From the NCBI GenBank assembly GCA_001919995.1, contig MNIY01000093.1, forward strand, positions 4,253-12,508: a stretch of 8,256 nt of DNA, read 5' to 3'. The notes under the pieces are model-generated. The model saw nothing but the letters and a program-made list of their open reading frames with translations, made no database searches and was not told the origin of the DNA. The DNA comes from Ktedonobacter sp. 13_1_20CM_4_53_11. GTDB taxonomy: Bacteria > Chloroflexota > Ktedonobacteria > Ktedonobacterales > Ktedonobacteraceae. Numbering within the stretch: the first letter of the stretch is position 1; each line of letters starts with the position of its first letter. Positions 5,362 to 8,256 of the stretch are shown here, in pieces. The translations under genes and the position numbers were made by a program.

Positions 5362-6057
5362 TTATACCCATCGTCTTCTTCCCCAGATAATCACGTGTAA
5401 CTGTGGCAATATCCGTACATGGTAGGTATTCCAAAAAGGATCGTGGACTCGCTCTGCAAGGCGCTCTAATGCCGCGGGATAATCTATGATTGCAGTATCA
5501 CCTTCGGGTTGAAGGATAATGGGAAGCTTGTGCTCTGCAAACAGAGGATACCTGCGGAGCAAGGAGCGCAGGCGTTGCTCATCTTGATCGTCTCGTATGA
5601 CGAACTTCCATTGCTGCTGCTCTGGCCGCAGTGTTGCGAGAAAGCGCTCAATAACCGGGTGGCGGAGGTAATTCTCACCTGCACTTGGGAGCTTAGGCGA
5701 TAAACTCCAGAGGTTGATAAGAGGGACGACCTCCTCGGGAAAGATGGTTGTGTTGGTCTCGATCGTGAGATGATGGCCTTGTTCTTGAAGGAGGCGCGCG
5801 AGTTGGGCTAAATCCTTTTGTAATGTTGGCTCACCACCGGTCAGTACTACATGTTGAGCACCAAGAACATGCACTCGTTCTGCTAATTTCTGTGCCGGAA
5901 TGGACTCCCATGTGCCACCTTCGCGTACACTCCACGAGTATTTTGTGTCACACCAGGAGCAGCGCAGGTTACAGGCAAAGAAGCGCACAAACGTCGTTGG
6001 AACTCCCATCAAAGTGCCTTCGCCCTGCACAGAGCGATAGATTTCCATGACATTCAT
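5362..6057 (-). CDS. queE: 7-carboxy-7-deazaguanine synthase (radical SAM)
   Basis: A 231-residue radical-SAM enzyme that rearranges 6-carboxy-5,6,7,8-tetrahydropterin to 7-carboxy-7-deazaguanine. The start, EIYRSVQGEGTLMGVPTTFVR (5-25), is diagnostic of QueE. The 4Fe-4S cluster motif CX3CX2C is at Cys29, Cys33 and Cys36 (CNLRCSWCDTKYSW), with the Asp-Thr after it that coordinates the Mg ion. LTGGEPT at 72-78 binds SAM, and IETNTT (99-104) and SPKLP (120-124) are further family motifs. The C-terminus, LPQLHVIIWGRRR, matches the usual ending. The ATG at 6057 directly follows the queD stop (TAA then ATG), so translation is probably coupled. A second in-frame ATG at 6048 would remove only three residues. 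Confidence 0.95.
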   Translation of the reverse strand: MNVMEIYRSVQGEGTLMGVPTTFVRFFACNLRCSWCDTKYSWSVREGGTWESIPAQKLAERVHVLGAQHVVLTGGEPTLQKDLAQLARLLQEQGHHLTIETNTTIFPEEVVPLINLWSLSPKLPSAGENYLRHPVIERFLATLRPEQQQWKFVIRDDQDEQRLRSLLRRYPLFAEHKLPIILQPEGDTAIIDYPAALERLAERVHDPFWNTYHVRILPQLHVIIWGRRRWV

Positions 6058-6450
6058 TTAGTCACGCTCCGCTTGTGTGATTTCGACATAGCCACTTTCA
6101 GTTTCCCACAGCCTGATGCGATGGAGTAGTGCCTGGAGAAGACCGTGATTCATCAGTTCATTCCATATCCAATGGGCAAGATTTTCAGCTGTCGTCTGGA
6201 GTCCCGTCACCTCATTTAAGTCGCGGTGGTCCAGTCGCTCTATCACCGAATTTTTCACGGTACGTGAAAGATCATCAAAATCCATCACCATTCCGTGATC
6301 AGATTCACCTGGCGCATCCTTAATAGGGCCACGGATGGTTACCTCTAGCCGATACGAATGCCCATGGAGATGAGCGCATTTGCCTCTATGCCCAGGGAGG
6401 TGATGGGCTGACTCGAAATGAAAGATTTTCGTAACAATCGCGTACCTCAT
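6058..6450 (-). CDS. queD: 6-carboxy-5,6,7,8-tetrahydropterin synthase
   Basis: A 130-residue member of the 6-pyruvoyl-tetrahydropterin synthase/QueD family, which converts 7,8-dihydroneopterin triphosphate to 6-carboxy-tetrahydropterin. FHFESAHHL (10-18) supplies the first zinc His, and CAHLHGHSY (25-33) supplies catalytic Cys25 and zinc ligands His29 and His31. MDFDDL (56-61), the LDHRDLNE segment (73-80) with the Asp-His pair of the catalytic triad, TTAENLA (86-92) and WETESGYVE (115-123) complete the family pattern. The length is normal. The ATG overlaps the queC stop by 4 bp and its own stop touches the queE start, so the three genes form one tightly packed translational unit. Confidence 0.95.
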   Translation of the reverse strand: MRYAIVTKIFHFESAHHLPGHRGKCAHLHGHSYRLEVTIRGPIKDAPGESDHGMVMDFDDLSRTVKNSVIERLDHRDLNEVTGLQTTAENLAHWIWNELMNHGLLQALLHRIRLWETESGYVEITQAERD

Positions 6451-7124
6451 TGACCTTCTCCCTCGTATTCGGTCGGATCTGGGATACCAGCAAGCTCGAA
6501 AGCTTCTTTCCTTTCAAAGCAGGTGCCGCAAGTGCCGCAATGTCTATCCTCACCTTTGTAGCAACTCCAGGTATCAGCATAGGGTACCTGCAAGGCTGTA
6601 CCAAGCTGGACAATTTGATGTTTGCCAAGATGCATGAAAGGGGCCTCGAGTCGCAAGTGTGGATCTCCAAATCCTTCGGTAGCGATGCGTTGCATCCTCT
6701 CAAATGAAGTGATGAATTCAGGGCGACAATCCGGATAAATGAAGTGGTCGCCCGCATGGACACCTATGGCTACCACCTGAGCTTGCTCAGCGACCGCAAC
6801 TGCGTATGCTACTGAGAGCATCATGGCATTGCGATTGGGCACGACGGTGATCGCCATCGTGGGAGCCGCGTAATGACCATCTGGGACAGGAATCGTATCT
6901 GTAAGAGCTGAGCCTTTGAGAAACCGACCAAGGTTGCTGAGATCGACGATGTCAAATGCTGCGTCGAGTCGCTTCGCGCAACGTTCGGCGAAAGCCAACT
7001 CTTTCTTGTGACGTTGTCCGTAGTCGAAAGATAACACATGTAAATCATATCCTTCAGCATGTAAAAGGTAGGCGAGTGTGGTGCTATCCAGACCGCCGCT
7101 CACGATGGCCATGGCTTTAGGCAT
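6447..7124 (-). CDS. queC: 7-cyano-7-deazaguanine synthase
   Basis: A 225-residue ATP-dependent enzyme that turns 7-carboxy-7-deazaguanine into preQ0 using ammonia. The PP-loop SGGLDSTTLAYLL is at 9-21, SFDYGQRHKKEL at 32-42 is the next QueC signature, PNRNAMMLSVA (96-106) and GVHAGDHFIYPDCRPEF (121-137) line the active site, and the C-terminal zinc ligands are Cys188, Cys196, Cys199 and Cys202 (SCYKGEDRHCGTCGTC). The length is typical. A GAGGAGA box at 7134-7140 lies 9 nt before the ATG at 7124. It is the first gene of the operon and overlaps queD by 4 bp. No preQ1 riboswitch fold was recognised in the leader. Confidence 0.95.
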   Translation of the reverse strand: MPKAMAIVSGGLDSTTLAYLLHAEGYDLHVLSFDYGQRHKKELAFAERCAKRLDAAFDIVDLSNLGRFLKGSALTDTIPVPDGHYAAPTMAITVVPNRNAMMLSVAYAVAVAEQAQVVAIGVHAGDHFIYPDCRPEFITSFERMQRIATEGFGDPHLRLEAPFMHLGKHQIVQLGTALQVPYADTWSCYKGEDRHCGTCGTCFERKEAFELAGIPDPTEYEGEGQ

Positions 7125-7197
7125 ATGGATCTATCTCCTCTGGTGATTGTAGTTCTCTACATCCTATCTGAAGCTTCTTAAGCGCGTTGTGAAATGA

Positions 7198-7247
7198 CCA
7201 TGCTATTGGAAACGTGGCCTATGTTATGTAAGTCTATCATAGCATGG
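7198..7247. promoter_or_regulatory. Inverted repeat upstream of queC
   Basis: CCATGCTAT (7198-7206) and ATAGCATGG (7239-7247) are perfect 9 bp inverted repeats separated by 32 nt. A second, shorter CTATG/CATAG pairing is nested inside. The element is 74 to 123 nt ahead of the queC ATG, so it could be an operator with two half-sites or a leader hairpin of the que message. It does not fit the preQ1 riboswitch consensus. The role is inferred only. Confidence 0.4.
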
Positions 7248-7313
7248 AAGTGTCCATTCAGGGCTCCTCGTCGCAGCAGACGGCTCGCCCATTCAATTGG
7301 AGCAGCGAACGTT

Positions 7314-7381
7314 GCTGCCCGGTCAGTCAGTGAGAAGTCCTGAAGAGCTGCTGCCCGGTCAGCGAGAAGTCCTGAAGAGCG
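7314..7381 (+). repeat. Tandem duplication, units of 36 and 32 bp
   Basis: Two adjacent units (7314-7349 and 7350-7381) both begin GCTGCCCGGTCAG and both end GAGAAGTCCTGAAGAGC. The first has an extra GTCAG-type 4 bp step in the middle, and the junction bases differ slightly. Only two copies are present, so this looks like a recent local duplication rather than an array. Confidence 0.8.
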
Positions 7382-7502
7382 GAGCTTGTAACTTCAGATC
7401 GTATATATTATTAGTCACAAAAGAATGTAAATAGTAGAGCTAAATATAAATACTGGTAGTGTTTTTTTAATCGCGGTTCTATCTGAAGAAAGGAAAACAA
7501 AC

Positions 7503-7727
7503 ATGCAGAGAAACACTTCAAAACAGAGCCTGCACGCCAGGTTTTGCCTCCTAGTGTTAAGCATCACACTGTTTTTAGCCGCCTGTGGAAACGGATCAGG
7601 CTACCCATCGACACCCAGCAGTACACCGCAGGCTACTCCGACAAAAAGTGGATATAGTTTCATCTCTCATGGGAGAGAGCACACGACCCGGCAGCAATAC
7701 CACCTGCACCTGGGTCCGGGTAGGTGA
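7503..7727 (+). CDS. Short putative lipoprotein
   Basis: A 74-residue protein with a textbook lipoprotein signal: a basic n-region (MQRNTSKQSLHAR), a hydrophobic core (FCLLVLSITLFL) and the lipobox LAAC with Cys28 as the lipidated residue after cleavage by signal peptidase II. The start of the mature protein is a Gly/Ser/Thr/Pro linker (GNGSGYPSTPSSTPQATPTKSG), as often precedes a folded domain in Ktedonobacter-type lipoproteins. Here no domain follows: the frame continues for about 25 unfamiliar residues and stops inside the loop of a large hairpin. AAAGGA (7489-7494) is 8 nt before the ATG. The protein is therefore either a genuine mini-lipoprotein or the 5' stub of a longer gene lost by frameshift or truncation. 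The signal is well supported; the function is unknown. Confidence 0.65.
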   Translation: MQRNTSKQSLHARFCLLVLSITLFLAACGNGSGYPSTPSSTPQATPTKSGYSFISHGREHTTRQQYHLHLGPGR

Positions 7728-7753
7728 TGATCTTTCTAGATCCAGGTGCAGGT
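7702..7753. terminator. Large hairpin at the end of the lipoprotein gene
   Basis: ACCTGCACCTGG (7702-7713) and CCAGGTGCAGGT (7742-7753) are perfect 12 bp inverted repeats around a 28 nt loop that contains the lipoprotein stop codon (7725-7727). Its place fits transcription termination or 3' end protection, but no T-run follows (ACAAAATAC), so a rho-independent terminator is doubtful. Alternatively it marks an inversion or duplication that truncated the gene. From 7754 to 7963 I see no gene, only the RBS of the next one. Confidence 0.4.
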
Positions 7754-7963
7754 ACAAAATACTATCAGTCCGGTCACGCTCTTCCCTCAGCGCGTGAGGT
7801 TTTTCTGGTTGGTAAATTCTGTTTATCGCCCAGTTGACACTTACGTGGGCGACTATCGCTGAGGAAATCTCGCCAGAATTGGACCTCTCCAAGCAGATCA
7901 TAATTGAACATGCGTGCCTTCTTATGCGTGGCCCGGCTGCCGCTCTTTTCCGAAGGAAGAGTG

Positions 7964-8256
7964 ATGAAATACTTTGTGACGGGTACGACGGGTTTTGTTG
8001 GTGGAAACGTGGCGCGCCAGTTGGTGGAAGCCAGGCATGAGGTAGTGGCGGTGGTACGTAATCCGGCGAAGGCGGGCGATTTGAAGAATCTGGGTGTGCA
8101 GATTTACCAGGGAGATGTGACGGAGAAGGAGAGTATGCGGGGACCGATGACGGGCGTGGACGGCGTGTTTCATATCGCGGGTTGGTATAAGATCGGCGTG
8201 AAGGATAAGAGCGAGGGGGCGAAGATCAATATTGGGGGGACGCGAAGGCGCGGCGG
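7964..8256 (+). CDS. NAD-dependent epimerase/dehydratase, partial (5' end)
   Basis: An open frame of 97 complete codons that runs off the window. MKYFVTGTTGFVGGNVARQLVEARHEV contains the GxxGxxG dinucleotide-binding motif (TGTTGFVGG) of extended short-chain dehydrogenases at residues 6-14. It is followed by VAVVRNPAKAGDLKNLGVQIYQGDVTE, where the NAD(P)-selecting loop and the conserved GD lie, and GVDGVFHIAGWYKIG, the strand before the active site. The catalytic Tyr-x-x-x-Lys is beyond the end. AAGGAAG (7953-7959) sits just before the ATG; a GTG one codon upstream is less likely. The last residues, KINIGGTRRRGG, depart from the usual INVEGTRNVL after GTR, which may mean a base error or real divergence at the very edge. 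The substrate (sugar, flavonoid or other) cannot be told. Confidence 0.88.
   Translation, partial: MKYFVTGTTGFVGGNVARQLVEARHEVVAVVRNPAKAGDLKNLGVQIYQGDVTEKESMRGPMTGVDGVFHIAGWYKIGVKDKSEGAKINIGGTRRRG

Larger units (their letters stand above)
7125..7502. other. Divergent intergenic region between queC and the lipoprotein gene
   Basis: This 378 bp gap must hold the start signals for the que operon (leftward) and the lipoprotein gene (rightward). It contains the queC ribosome binding site (7134-7140), a 9 bp inverted repeat (7198-7247), a tandem duplication (7314-7381) and an AT-rich tract (7400-7475). Candidate -10 boxes are TATAAA at 7445-7450 on the + strand and TATGAT near 7235-7240 on the minus strand. 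Neither has a good -35, so no promoter is called. No small gene or RNA gene is evident. Confidence 0.5.

Noticed and set aside
7125..7260. preQ1 riboswitch upstream of queC.
   Set aside because: The compact stem with the A-rich tail typical of preQ1-I, and the type II layout, could not be found by eye on the minus strand.
7834..7839. TTGACA as a -35 box for the epimerase gene.
   Set aside because: No acceptable -10 at 16-18 nt spacing; the hexamer alone is not enough.
7834..8040. Open frame of 68 codons on the + strand.
   Set aside because: It overlaps the start of the epimerase gene in a different frame and has no RBS or recognisable family.

Overview
The window (about 8.3 kb, moderate GC) looks like chromosomal DNA of a Chloroflexota bacterium of the Ktedonobacter type. 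This is inferred from a tract at the left edge (FYRRKYDAAR ... LREEVDLAQLSERL ... EETMQPTHVSL) that resembles a sensor-protein region I know from that group, and from the Ser/Thr/Pro-rich lipoprotein near the right end. No rRNA, tRNA, CRISPR array or transposase gene is visible.

Layout. (1) 1-474: the 3' remnant of a frameshifted sensor/histidine-kinase-like gene on the + strand, then a gene-free AT-rich stretch carrying several direct and inverted copies of an AATAAAGTT motif. (2) 475-3929, minus strand: a SAM-dependent methyltransferase, then, behind a good sigma70-type promoter, an MDR oxidoreductase, a nitronate monooxygenase, a DUF1801 protein and a 74-residue helix-hairpin-helix protein. 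The last two overlap by 4 bp. (3) 3930-4774: a scarred region with a roughly 90 bp inverted-repeat element, the C-terminal half of a RibD/dihydrofolate-reductase-like protein, and four copies of a transposon-end-like motif that starts exactly where that protein is cut. (4) 4775-7124, minus strand: a queuosine-precursor operon in the order queC, queD, queE, queF. (5) 7125-7502: a divergent intergenic region with a long inverted repeat and a 36/32 bp tandem duplication. (6) 7503-8256, + strand: a short lipoprotein gene ending in a large hairpin, and the 5' part of an NAD-dependent epimerase/dehydratase gene running off the window.

The best understood unit is the que operon. QueD makes 6-carboxy-tetrahydropterin, QueE contracts it to 7-carboxy-7-deazaguanine (CDG), QueC converts CDG to preQ0, and QueF reduces preQ0 to preQ1, the base inserted into tRNA. 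GTP cyclohydrolase (folE) and tRNA-guanine transglycosylase (tgt) are not in the window. The oxidoreductase, nitronate monooxygenase, DUF1801 and HhH genes are plausibly co-transcribed, but a shared pathway cannot be read from the sequence. I see no clear novel multi-gene system. The points most worth checking are the repeat arrays and decayed genes in regions 1 and 3, the hairpins in the que operon and the ADH-NMO gap, and the overlapping DUF1801/HhH pair.
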